Positions 1-10,961 of a stretch of 64,000 nt of DNA are shown here, piece by piece. The number at the start of each line of letters is the position of its first letter. The first letter of the stretch is position 1. Made by a program: the position numbers and the translations under genes. The stretch comes from Eriocheir sinensis (Eukaryota > Arthropoda > Malacostraca > Decapoda > Varunidae), in NCBI RefSeq assembly GCF_024679095.1, contig NW_026110571.1, positions 23,501-87,500 on the forward strand, in the 5' to 3' direction. The notes below the pieces were generated by a model. That model was not told the origin of the DNA. It searched no databases and worked only from the letters and a program-made list of their open reading frames with translations.

Positions 1-165
1 ACCAGTAGTGTAAGATAAGGGTAGTCATTTCCTCTTATTTATCTATTTACTGTAAAATTTCCATGTCCCTTTCTTCCTCAAAGGTACATGGTGTTCTCTT
101 CTACCTATTTCCTGCCGGCACGTTGCCGGAGGGAGAGGTGGGTGGAGAGGAGCCTTCATCTTTGC

Positions 166-383
<218 letters not shown>

Positions 384-604
384 AACCTGTCACAAGGAGG
401 AGGGAAAGAGGGAGAGAGGGAGAGAGGGAGGTGGACGGTATATAAGAGGGCGTGGAGGCCTGGATGATCATCAGTCACCCGCGCCGCGTCATCACGGAGG
501 GGAGTCACGTGTTGTCTCCTCCTCATCCGTCACTTATTTAGTCACGAGCAATTGGCATCCAATAAAGTTAACTGGCAGGTGGGCAGCGGTAATTGTTTGT
601 GAGC

Positions 605-1125
605 GGCAGCTTGTGTATGAAGGAGGGGGGAGAGGAGGGGGGTGCTAAAGGAAGGTGGGGAGGAAGGGTAATGGGGGGAGGAAAGTTACTGAAGGGAGTT
701 AACAGGGGAGTGAAGAAGGAGAGAGAAGACGAAGGAGGGAGACGGAGGAGAGGAGAAAGAAAGATCAGGTGTATGGAGAGGGGGAGGGGGGGAGTAAAGG
801 GAGGGAGGGAAAGGGAGGAGGAGGGATAGAGAAACACGTGTGCTCAGATGTATGGAAGGGGAAAGGGGAGAGAGAAAAAAGGGAGGTGAGGGGGTGAGGG
901 AAAGTGAAGAAGGGAGGGAAAGGGAGGAGGAAGTGAAAAAGACGTGTGCTCAGATATATGGAGGGGGAAAGTGGGGAGAGAAGAAGGGGATATGAGGAGG
1001 TGAGGGAAAGTGAGGAAGGGAGGGAAAGGGAGGAAGGGAGTGAGGAAGATAGAATGGGGAGGGAAGATGAGTGGGAGGGAGAGGGAAGGGCGAGTAAGAG
1101 GGAAGGGGAAAGGGGTTATAGGTTC
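605..1125. repeat. Purine-rich low-complexity tract with a ~109 bp tandem duplication
   Basis: The plus strand is almost entirely A and G (GGGAGGGAAAGG-like). Two tandem units are recognisable near 833-941 and 942-1050; each starts with an ACGTGTGCTCAGAT-like block followed by purine runs. No protein homology is seen. Confidence 0.75.
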
Positions 1126-1127
1126 TC

Positions 1128-2320
1128 TCTCTCATTAATTGGGGATTCACAACATGGCTTCCGTAACAAAAGATCCTGCCTGTCAAACCTACTGACCTTT
1201 TAAAACGATCTCTTCTCAATTTATGACGAAAGCAAATCAGTGGACGTAGTCTATCTTGATTTCCAGAAAGCGTTTGATAAAGTCCCACATCATAAATTAC
1301 TTTATAAATTAAAGCAAATAGGCATTGACGGTCAAGTAAACCAATGGATCGCGAATTGGTTGAGCAACAGACAACAAAGAGTTGTGATTGACGGATTTAA
1401 CTCAGAGTGGGCGCCGGTCACTAGTGGCGTCCCTCAGGGCTAGGTTCTTGGCCCAGTGCTCTTCATTATTTACATCAACGACGTGGATGTTTGACTCAGT
1501 AATCGCATTAGTAGTAGAGATGCCCTTTAACGTAGACAAGTGCCAGGTCCTTCAAGTTGGAACGAGTAATAAGAAGTTCGATTACGAAATACGCGGCGTT
1601 AAACTCACAAGCGATCAATGCGTTAAGGACCTGGGGATTAAAATCGCGTCAAACCTCAAATTCTCACATCAATGCATCGATGCAGCAAATAAAGCGAACA
1701 GAATGTTGGGCTTCATTAAAATAAACTTTTTATTCAAGAATAAAGATGTAATACTTCCGCTCTACAATAGTTTAGTCAGACCCCCCTTGGAATATGCGGT
1801 ACAGTTTTGGTCTCCCCACCATGCAAAGGACATTGCTAAACTAGAAGGTGTTCAGCGTCGGGCAACAAAAATGATCCCTTCCTTGCGCAACAAATCCTAC
1901 GAAGAAAAGCTTTGCACCCTTAACATGTTCTCTCTTGAGAAACGTCGCCTCCGAGGAAAACTGATCGAATGTTTTAAAATACTTAATGGTTTCACGAATG
2001 TAGACAGAACAAAATTGTTTATGATCGATGACACTTTGCGAACGAGGAACACTGGCACAAAACTCAAATGTAGACAAGTAAATTCAGACTGCACCAAATT
2101 TTTCTTCACCAACGTTGTAGTGCGAGAATGGAATAAGCTCCCACCATCAGTGGTCCAGTGTAACACGATTGACCTCTTTAAAAACAAGCTCGACCGTCAC
2201 TTCCTTGAGCTTAATATTAACTAGAGTATAAAAGCAACGTTTTGGAGCCATCTGATTAACGTAAAATCACTTAGGTTTAAGGACAGACCACCTAGTCTGG
2301 ACCATGGGGTCTGTGTGGTT
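1128..2320 (+). mobile_element. LINE A copy 1: CR1-like reverse transcriptase relic with an internal deletion
   Basis: A 5'-truncated non-LTR retrotransposon. The frame begins in the RT finger region (GDSQHGFRNKRSC), continues through YLDFQKAFDKVPHH and SGVPQG, and meets an in-frame TAG immediately after SGVPQG. It then reaches FIIYINDVDV followed by a TGA. Compared with the copies at 35.5-39.5 kb and 57.7-59.7 kb, roughly 36 codons that should include the catalytic FADD box are missing, and the frame resumes at EMPFNVDKCQ. The C-terminal region then reads openly to a stop at 2222-2224. The 3' UTR (about 2225-2320) matches the other two copies in reverse complement. The 5' edge touches a short (TC)n. 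It cannot encode an active RT. Confidence 0.92.
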
Positions 2321-3155
2321 GTGTGTTGGAGGTAGAAGGAAGGGGACCAGTTGGTCGACCTAGCAAAACGTGGAGAAGGTGAGGCGGTGAATACCATGAT
2401 ACAAGACATTACTAAGTGAAGGGCGGCATGTTCTCAGTCGACATCTGACCAACGATCACCGCAAACCAAAGATTCCGGAGCTGAATCCATTATAAGGACA
2501 AGTCTTCCAAGCTCAAAAATACTTGCTTCAGGATAAATGGTTTGAAGTATTAACACTACATATTTTATTCCTGCAAACGTGTGGAAACAGTGACCTAACA
2601 AAGAAATTTACGGATACTATGAACTTTACGTTTGGAATAATGTCTTTTGCCTGTTAAAAAAAAATATTCTGGAGATCATGAATCACAAACAAATTATACA
2701 TTAAGACCTCTATTTTTTTCCTTTTATAAATACAGATACAATTGCCCCCGGCTGAGGCGCATCTGACGCGGCCGCAATTACCCGTCCGTCGCGGGGCAGC
2801 GAGGTAGAAGGCGCCGCTTGTGAGGTCTTCGTAGAATGTTTCTCGTCCACAGGAATGAGAGGAAAGACGGCCAGAAGGTGATAGCGAGGCGTCGTGTGCT
2901 CTTCACATTCCCTTCCCAGCCACAAACTCACACCCAAGAGTTGAACCTCGTATCGGTACTCCACACCCATCAGACGCCTGTCTCATAAAACTGTATAGTC
3001 AAAGACACCGCTGCACAATTACCGGTACCTTGTGAGTCCGACACTCAGTTCGTGAAACGGATGGTAAGCAGTCCAAACGCCGACATTATTTCTTTAGGGT
3101 GAGCAGAGGGTCACAGACACATAGTTATGGAAAGATTCTCCGGACACGGTCATAG

Positions 3156-3158
<3 letters not shown>
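2321..3158. other. No gene recognised
   Basis: Ordinary mixed-composition DNA. I see no protein motif, tRNA-like fold or repeated unit. An 86-codon open frame on the minus strand (2710-2970) has no recognisable domain. Confidence 0.5.

Positions 3159-3250
<92 letters not shown>
3159..3250. repeat. (TC)n microsatellite
   Basis: About 46 uninterrupted TC units. Confidence 0.97.
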
Positions 3251-3254
<4 letters not shown>

Positions 3255-3299
3255 AAAATAGCCTATTCCTTCATAACTCAAGCTTCTGTTGCCATTGGC

Positions 3300-3830
3300 T
3301 CTTCGTGTCTTATTTCTCATTTTCTATTTTCTCACGGTCCTGTTTCGTCTTTTTGTTGTTGTTGTTTCTTGATTATTTATTCATATTCCTTTTCTTATTA
3401 TATTTGTTCCGGTTTCTCATTGTTTTCTTTAATTTATTTCATGATTTATTTTTGTTTTCTTTCTCATTTGGTTCCGGTTCATCCATGTTCTTTCTTTTTT
3501 TTCTTTTTCGTATTCATTTTTGTTCTTCTCTCTTTCCTTTGCTTCAATTTGTTCTAATATGGTACCGTATTATTCTTTGTCTTTGTTTCTCCTCCTTTCA
3601 TTACGTTTTCTTTTCATTTTTTTTATTGTTTCTATGTTTAATTTCCTATAGTTTATTTGATCTCTACATGATTCAGCTTTCTCTTTTTTTTTTTCATGTT
3701 TTGCTTCGTTGGAACGTGGTATTAATTGCCGGGCTTCCCTTCAAACACCAAAAGCATTTAACTCCCTATTTCTTTATAGTTGTGGAGACAGCTCAAGGGC
3801 AAAGAGGAAGAACCAAAGCCCAGTAATAAC
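3300..3830. other. T-rich low-complexity stretch
   Basis: A pyrimidine-dominated region that translates as Phe/Leu/Ser-rich peptide in several frames. The 173-codon open frame on the plus strand is best explained by lack of A-containing stops, not by a gene. Confidence 0.6.
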
Positions 3831-3978
3831 GGTGCCCATTTTTTTGTGTCCTGTGTCTCTGAGAACTGTTTCTTGTTTTTAGTGTAACTTGTTGGTGAAA
3901 GTTGGTTATGTTGGTTAATCGGGATTGAAAGTAATTAAATAGCAAAATTAAGGCACGTCGCAGAGCAGACTTACACAC

Positions 3979-4156
3979 CATCATCATCATATCATTACCA
4001 TCATCATCATCATCATCAACCACCACAACTACGGTGCTAAACGTTGAGAATGGCCTTCATCCTCTAGTGAACTCGTAATGGTTATGGTGATGATGATAAT
4101 GATGATGATGATGATGATTATGATTATGATGATGATGGTGATGATGATGATGATGG
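3979..4156. repeat. Inverted trinucleotide arrays: (CAT)n then (ATG)n
   Basis: A (CAT)n-rich array at 3979-4018 is followed by an (ATG)n-rich array at 4087-4156. CAT and ATG are reverse complements, so the arrays can pair as the arms of a hairpin with a loop of about 70 bp. Both arrays carry interruptions. Confidence 0.8.
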
Positions 4157-4241
4157 CCTCCCTGCCATTTATTCAAACGCCTAAGTACGTCTGCTCCCAT
4201 TCAGACAACAACCTTTTCTTCCATCAGAGAGCCTTTAGTGT

Positions 4242-4632
4242 CTCGTGTGCTCATTTTTTCTCGTCAGATGGTCGTTTAGGTCTCGTGTTCAACAATACAT
4301 AATTAACAGCCTAATTACTCCGCAGTCCGTTTAAAAAACAAGCTCTCCACGCGTCAGAGAATTTCTCGTGTGCTCGTTTATTCTCATTAGAAGGCCGTTA
4401 CCGAGAGCCGTTTAGGCCTGCTTTGTAGCATTACTTAATTAACACCCTAATTACTCCGCCGCCCATTTAAACAACAAGCCTTTCACGCGTCTAGAGACTT
4501 CTTGTGTGTTCGTTTATTCTCATTGAAAGGTCGTTACTGAGAGCCGTTTAGGCCTGCTATGTAATATTACTTAATTAACAGCCTAATTACGCCTCCGCCC
4601 GTTTAAACAACAAGCCTTTCACGCGTCTTATC
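4242..4632. repeat. Three-copy ~123-136 bp tandem repeat
   Basis: Units start near 4242, 4365 and 4501. Each carries a CTCGTGTGCTCGTTTATTCTC-like head, a TTAATTAACA-CCTAATTACTCCGC middle and an ACAAGCCTTTCACGCGTC-like end. Spacing is 123 then 136 bp, and the last two copies are most alike. No open frame persists across units. Confidence 0.85.
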
Positions 4633-5027
4633 TGTTACTGAGAACGGGAACTCAGAGGTCTAATTAGTTTCATACTTTAATAACGTGTTTTAAACTCCCC
4701 CTTTTCTCCATGGCATAGGAGGCGGAACAAGGGTTCAGGAAAATAGATAAACATACTTGCCACACGCCGCTGGCCTCGCGTCTTCCTTCCCTCTGTTGGA
4801 AAAGGGCACATCACAGGAGGCCAGAACGGTAACACTGTATTGGAATTTATAACATTTATTTATTTTTATTTCTTATTTTTCACTTTATTATTCTTTCTGG
4901 CACTTCGCTTAACTTTTCTTTCTCATTTTCTTTACACCACTTATACCAAGGTAAATATAGTCTACCGACAGGTAAAATCAACCCCCCTCCCTCGCACAGG
5001 CAAGGTACCAAACTCTGCCCATACCCG

Positions 5028-5523
<496 letters not shown>

Positions 5524-5607
5524 CACACACCCGCACTCAGAAGTGCAAATTTAGAGCCAGCGTTTGGGGGGGACAATTTCACCTGTCGGTAGACTATATT
5601 TACCTTG

Positions 5608-6309
5608 ACTTCTACTTACACCGCTCTTTATTACGTTTTTTTTTTCTTTTTTTCTTTATTTTCCTGAACACCACTTTTGTTTACACACGTTTTTCTCTGT
5701 TTTGCTTTGCGCCAAGTGCTTTAAACCTTTTCCTTAATACTCTTTAACCTCACATTCTTATCTTTTTTTTATCACTTCTTTTCACCACATTACGTCACTT
5801 TATTTTTTCTTTCCATCACTCGTTCTTAATTTCCCTTTAATTCTTTGTGTTCTTTCGTATTTTTTTGTTTTCTTTTCTCGTCTTCGCACCAGTCTTCTCA
5901 ACACCATTTTCCTTCACACCTTTGGCATTTTTTGTTTCGTTTTGTGATCCTGTCACTGGGAACGGTTTTTGTTTATTTTTCCTGGACACTTTGTTAATTG
6001 ACTCGTGCGTTTCCCGTGCTAACGACGCACCATTATTTTGTTTTTTCTTTAGTAGAATCCGTCAGGGAGTTGTTGCTCTCTCGTCGTTTGTGTCACTTAG
6101 TTAACTGTCTGATTTAGTTGCTGTTTTGCTCTTTGTAATTGATTGTCTGCTCTTTGTCTCCTTTTTTTGTTCATGCGTTTTTTCTTCTTGCTTCGTTTCT
6201 TTTTTCTCTCGTTTCTTATTTCTTTTCATCACATATTAATTAACTAAAGTATTAATACCAGACCTCTTCAAACATTAGTTTTGTCCTCTGTTTCTTGTTT
6301 TGTCCTTGT
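5608..6309. other. T-rich intergenic DNA, no gene recognised
   Basis: Strongly T-rich on the plus strand, with Phe/Leu/Ser-rich open frames in more than one frame and no domain motif. Confidence 0.5.
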
Positions 6310-6764
6310 TTGAAGTGTAGAAGTCTTCCCAAAATTTCTATTATATTTTTCGCCTTTATTCTTCAACAGTAAAAGTGCATTACTCGTGGATTGTTTTTCA
6401 TAAACCTCCGCCATCTTTAAACTTTTGTTCATACGTTTGTTTGTATGTGTTGTAGATAATTCTTTTAAAACGTTGTGTTATATATTTTTGTATTTTCTTG
6501 TTCTACGCGTCACTTTTGTTTTATTTCATAAACTTCCGCCAACTTCATGCTTTTTCTCGCAGGCTTCACGGGTTTGTTTGTTTGTCTGTTTGGTGTGGAG
6601 AGGTCTTCCAAAACGAGATCTTCCAAAACGTTCCAGTATATTTTTCTGTCTTTTCTTCTATTCTACATAGTAAAAGCGCGTCACTTAAGTATTTTTTTTC
6701 CAAACTTTCACCAACTTCAAACTATTTTGCTCAAAGGACTCAAAAAGTTTGTTTATTTGTTCGG
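6310..6764. repeat. Imperfect tandem repeat, about three units of 130-180 bp
   Basis: Three diverged units share, in order, a GTCTTCCAAAA-type block, a TATATTTTT block, a TAGTAAAAGCGCGTCACTT-type block, a CATAAACTTCCGCCAACTTC-type block and a GGTTTGTTTGTTTGT-type block. Length variation between units is large. The last unit borders the LINE G 3' fragment, so part of it may be retrotransposon tail. Confidence 0.55.
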
Positions 6765-6869
6765 ATGAATAATGCTTAGGGCACCCCGGCGTACAGGTGC
6801 ATAACACGCATATTTGTGGTAGCTGTTGGGGGGACGGGGGAGCCGGGTGTGCAGGGGAGGTAAGTGAAT
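6765..6869 (-). mobile_element. LINE G: 3'-end fragment displaced by the DNA transposon
   Basis: On the minus strand this continues, in frame, the interrupted C-terminal part of the LINE whose body lies at 17193-19089. Joining the sequence that ends at about 17195 to the sequence starting at about 6867 restores a reading frame without a stop at the junction. The homology of this piece to LINE 3' ends is inferred from the join, not from a second copy in the window. Confidence 0.5.
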
Positions 6870-6955
6870 CAATGGCGCAAATCACTAAATCAGTTTGAGC
6901 TGCCAGATTCACCAGATAAAATAATTTTTCAGAGAAAATGGGGAGAACTTGATCT
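6870..6955. repeat. Left terminal inverted repeat (candidate)
   Basis: A 16-bp block at 6870-6885, TCACCAG at 6909-6915 and GGGGAGAA at 6940-6947 match the reverse complement of the right end in order; the first spacing is identical. Sequence between the blocks is poorly conserved, so the repeat is old or only patchily constrained. Confidence 0.6.
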
Positions 6956-7692
6956 CATTTTTCTATGTACATTTTGTTGTCATTAAACTGAAATATAGAA
7001 TTATTACAACATTCCCACACATTAATATATGACATAAAGACTAAAATAATGAAAATCATTGTAAAAACATATCCTGTCTCCTTGGACTGTCTGTTTTCCC
7101 GGGACAAATTATTATTTTATGTATTGAAGAGTTTAACTCAATGTTTGATTATTTTTTTCTTAATATACATTTTTATAAGATAATTTATTTACACAAAACC
7201 GACAAATACTTTTTTTTTTACCATTAATGGTATTTGATAACAAGGATGAGATTGTCCACCGTACCCACCAAAACAATAACAAATCGTACGCAAAGGCTTA
7301 TCCCACGCCTACTACTGGACTAGACTGGACGCGTTCTACTTGCTGTACCTTACCTGTATTGCTGCTCTTCACTTGCTGTTTCATTTTGCTGATATCAAAC
7401 CCCAGGTACGTAAACTTAACTTCCTCTTACTAGGCTGTTATCGTAGGTCCAGTGGCACTCATTAATAGTACCGTGAACTCTTCAGTAGGTCCCAATGTAA
7501 TCTCTATATATAAACTGTGGTCACATATCCTTATTTCTCTTTCATTCAACATCTTGCATGGGTCTTTGGAGACCAACAGTGGAGAACCTGCTCACAAGCC
7601 CTAATGTTACCTGTGTACTCTTCCAGGTTCCAATCCACGACCGAACTAGCCCCCTAAGGCACACCAGCTGACACTCAAGCAGTCCCGAGGTC

Positions 7693-10559
7693 ATGGAGGT
7701 CAGTGCTGACATCAGCAAATGGACAGTGCAGACGTTAAACACGTTTTTAAAGTCGAAAGGCATACCATGTTCTGGGTATGGCAAAAGCCAGTTGAAGGAC
7801 ATGGTACTGATGGCACTGCAGCAACCTCATTTAGTGGAAGATGTCCTGCCTCTGAAGGAAGATGATCACACAGAGGAGATCTATTAAATTATCTGGGACA
7901 CAAGTCTTGCTTCCAGATCCAAGGACTCTCACTGAGTGGCAGGAGGACTTGAGTACAATGCCCTATATTACTCAAGCCCATGTACTCATGTATCTGGTCT
8001 TAAAACAGGGATGGCCAGCAGAACGCATCCAAGCCTATGAAAAGGAATGTGGCTACCAGCTTTATCAGGAGAGACACATCCAGCATGTTCAAGTAAAAAA
8101 GCTGGATTATGATGTGTCGTGCATTAAAGGTACCTGTGTGCGCCAAACCAACCAGAATGAGACCCCTTACCAAGTTTGGATGTTTGCCTCTTCTAATGGT
8201 GACATCCATGCAGCTGGCTGCCAGTGTATAGGGTAAGTAGTAGTTTAGTATTTTTTCAATAATTTTTATAGTATCTTGATGCTTTGCCCTGTTCATTTAC
8301 CTATATTTTTTTTCATCGTCGTTATACATAACATGCACCGCTTTACCTCCCATTAATGGTTATCAGCCTAACCTATACATTTTTGTGATGCCCCAGAGTG
8401 GCAGATAAGCATGCCTACAGCCTTTCACTGTGTGGTAGCTCTTTAGCGAGATGCATAGAGTGCTGGCCTGGTAAGCCGGAGGTCGGGAATTCAAATCCCG
8501 GTTGAGTGAGAAAGTTATTTATCTCACAACGGATCAATTTCTCATATGTTTACGAGTTGGCCTGATGCAAGGAAGCATCAGGGTCATGGAAAAAAGACAG
8601 TATATTTCTGTTATCCTTGATCCTCCAATTTATTAGTTTATTAGAGAGGATAATAGCTTCTAGCTGCATGAAAAAGAATAATGTTTATTATCTAAACTTG
8701 ATTTTTTTATTTCATAATTGGTTGTTTGTGATTCATATTATTTAAAAAAAGCTGGCTAAGCTAACTTTGACTTGATTCTAGATACATTAGTAAAGACAAA
8801 TCTATTATTCTATTATAGAGATGATGGGGGATGCAAGCACGTCTTTGCATTCATCTTCGCCGTATCAGATTTTGTGCAGCGTTGTGGGGTGCAGCCGGGA
8901 AGTGCACAGCGTACCTGCACAGACGTGACTTGCACCTGGGACAAGCCTCGCAGGCAAAATAAGTGTAACTTTAACCTTGTCACCATTGCGAGCAGGTAGG
9001 TGCAATACATTTTGTAGAAAACAGTTTGACACCCAAGGACAATAATAACATGTCACCTAGGAGCTACACTCACCATGTCTTGCCTCCATGTCTACTCTTA
9101 TGCAGGTTTTCTTTTAATTTGTTTATACATTTAGCTGGATTTGGTTTCTATAATCCTACTCATACTTTACAAATCTTTAACAATCCTCCACTTCTAGCTT
9201 CTTTCTATTCTTTCCACTCTCCATAACATAAATCCCTTATTTTAGGGTTTATCTTTTTCCAGCTTTCTAAATTTTTCACCATAAAAATTGCCTTCTTCAT
9301 TCTTTGTTAAATGAAAATTTCTTAGAATACAAAGAAACAGGTAGATTGAAATGAGGACGGGAGTGTTTAATTTCCTGAGTTAGGTGTGTGGGTGGATGTG
9401 GCAGAGAACAAGAGTTAATGTGCTTCAACAAATGTGAGTGGTTTGGTGTTACTGAAGACAGGAATGTAGATGTAGTGCAGCAGATTTGTGGGTGGGTATA
9501 GTTGAGAACAGGAATGAATGTTTCTTTGAGGCAAGCAGGCTGCCTTTTGACTGCTGTTCACTCCATATATATTGTTTTCTAACATCTCTTACATTAATTT
9601 TACAGCACAGGTGCAGGGAACAGCAGATCCAGTACTCAAAAACCTTATAGTTCTGGTAGTTATAAGGCAATATCAGAGTTATATTCCCCTTATACTCCCG
9701 ACAAAGTTGCAGACGACATTGCAACCACTCTCCAGCATGTACCGGATGCAGCACTGTGGGGTATTGTTCCAGGAAGACCAGCCTCCTCTTTACCCTCTAT
9801 TACAGGATTAGCAAAATGTTTCTTTTCACAGGACAATCAAGGTGAAAGTTTCATCAATTTTTTAAAGAGTAAGTATACTAATACAGTTATTTCAGAAATT
9901 TTGAAAAAACCAAGCGACAACATTTGTGTCCCATATGGAAACAACAGAGAGTGGGGGCAATAACTGCAAGTGTGATACACAAAGCTGCCAGATATAAAAA
10001 GAATGATCCTGATAATTACATAGTAAAAGGAATTATGGGGGAGTCTTCCTTTATAGGGAATAGTGCCACTTCTTATGGGCTAAAGTATGAGGCACTTGCA
10101 AGAAAACTTTACGAGACTCAAATGCGTAAGAAGCATAATGGTTTCAAAGTAAAACGTTCAGGTCTTATCATCAGTAAAAATTGCCCCCTCATACGAGCCA
10201 GCCCAGATGGTATTGTTTCATGTAGGTGCTGTGGAACTGGGATTTTAGAAATTAAGTGCCCTTTTAAACTTCAATTTCAAACCATGACTGGAGAAGATAT
10301 TGCTAGGGATGGCTCTTACCATATAAAAATAGGAGAAAAGAATAAAGTTACATTGAAGGAAGAGTCTCAGTGGTATACTCAAATACAAACACAGCTAGGT
10401 GCCGGCAACTATTCCTGGTGTGACTTCATTATTTTCACAAAAGCAACACCACACCTAACCATTCAAAGAATTTGCTTTGATGAGGAGAGGTTTAATAGAG
10501 AGGTGCAAAAAAGTTTAATTTTTCATGAAAAATTTGTAATGCCAAAATTGCGGGGATGA
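7693..10559 (+). pseudogene. SAP-SWIM-YqaJ nuclease gene of the DNA transposon (frameshifted)
   Basis: Inferred coding exons are 7693-8232, 8819-8995 and 9606-10559, with GTAAGT and GTAGGT donors and polypyrimidine-AG acceptors. Residues 1-50 fit a SAP DNA-binding helix pair (LNTFLKSKGI..GYGKSQLKDM). A SWIM zinc finger is split by the first intron; splicing gives CQC-x6-CKH. The last exon carries the YqaJ/lambda-exonuclease PD-(D/E)xK fold: ITAS, YGLKYEALARKLYE, SPDGIV and LEIKCPF, then QWYTQIQTQL. All visible catalytic residues (E, D, ExK) are kept. Two frame breaks exist: one extra base near 7880 between the SAP part and PDPRTLTEWQ, and one near 9885-9893 in a T/A run just before the nuclease domain. 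The start ATG at 7693 has a purine at -3. An AATAAA at about 13499 may be its original poly(A) signal, now separated by LINE F. The role in transposition is inferred: a 5'-3' exonuclease or end-processing partner of the transposase. Confidence 0.85.
8432..8600 (+). mobile_element. tRNA-derived SINE in the first intron of the nuclease gene
   Basis: The head resembles a tRNA: an A-box-like TTTAGCGAGATGCATAGAGT, an anticodon-arm-like GCTGGC..GCCGG stem, and a T-arm CGGGA-ATTCAAA-TCCCG (7-nt loop). The acceptor stem is not closed. A non-tRNA body follows. This is more likely a SINE head or tRNA pseudogene than a functional tRNA. Confidence 0.6.
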
Positions 10560-10599
10560 AGAACTTATTTAGAGGGAACTGACAAGATACTGTTCCATG

Positions 10600-10790
<191 letters not shown>

Positions 10791-10918
10791 TTTATGGACT
10801 GTGGTGATACGAAAAATTGTTTTGTATGAGATTTGTATTTGTTCATGTTTAAGATTTCTTTGGGTACCTTACTTGCCCTTTGGGGGCAAAGAAGATTGCT
10901 GTCACACAAACAAACAAA

Positions 10919-10921
<3 letters not shown>

Positions 10922-10961
<40 letters not shown>
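10922..10961. repeat. (CA)n tract at the 5' edge of LINE F
   Basis: Twenty CA units preceded by (CAAA)n. A second (CA)n piece follows the 3' end of LINE F at about 13446-13460, suggesting the LINE inserted within one (CA)n tract. Confidence 0.9.

Noticed and set aside
3305..3826. 173-codon Phe/Leu-rich membrane-like protein
   Set aside because: The DNA is simply T-rich; neighbouring frames give similar peptides and there is no conserved motif or repeat elsewhere.
8432..8510. Functional tRNA gene
   Set aside because: The T-arm is good but the acceptor stem does not close and the D-arm is irregular; a SINE head fits better.
9867..9893. 27-nt intron (GTAAGT...TACTAAT...TTTCAG) in the nuclease gene
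   Set aside because: Too short for a spliceosomal intron, and its length is a multiple of three, so removal does not restore the frame.
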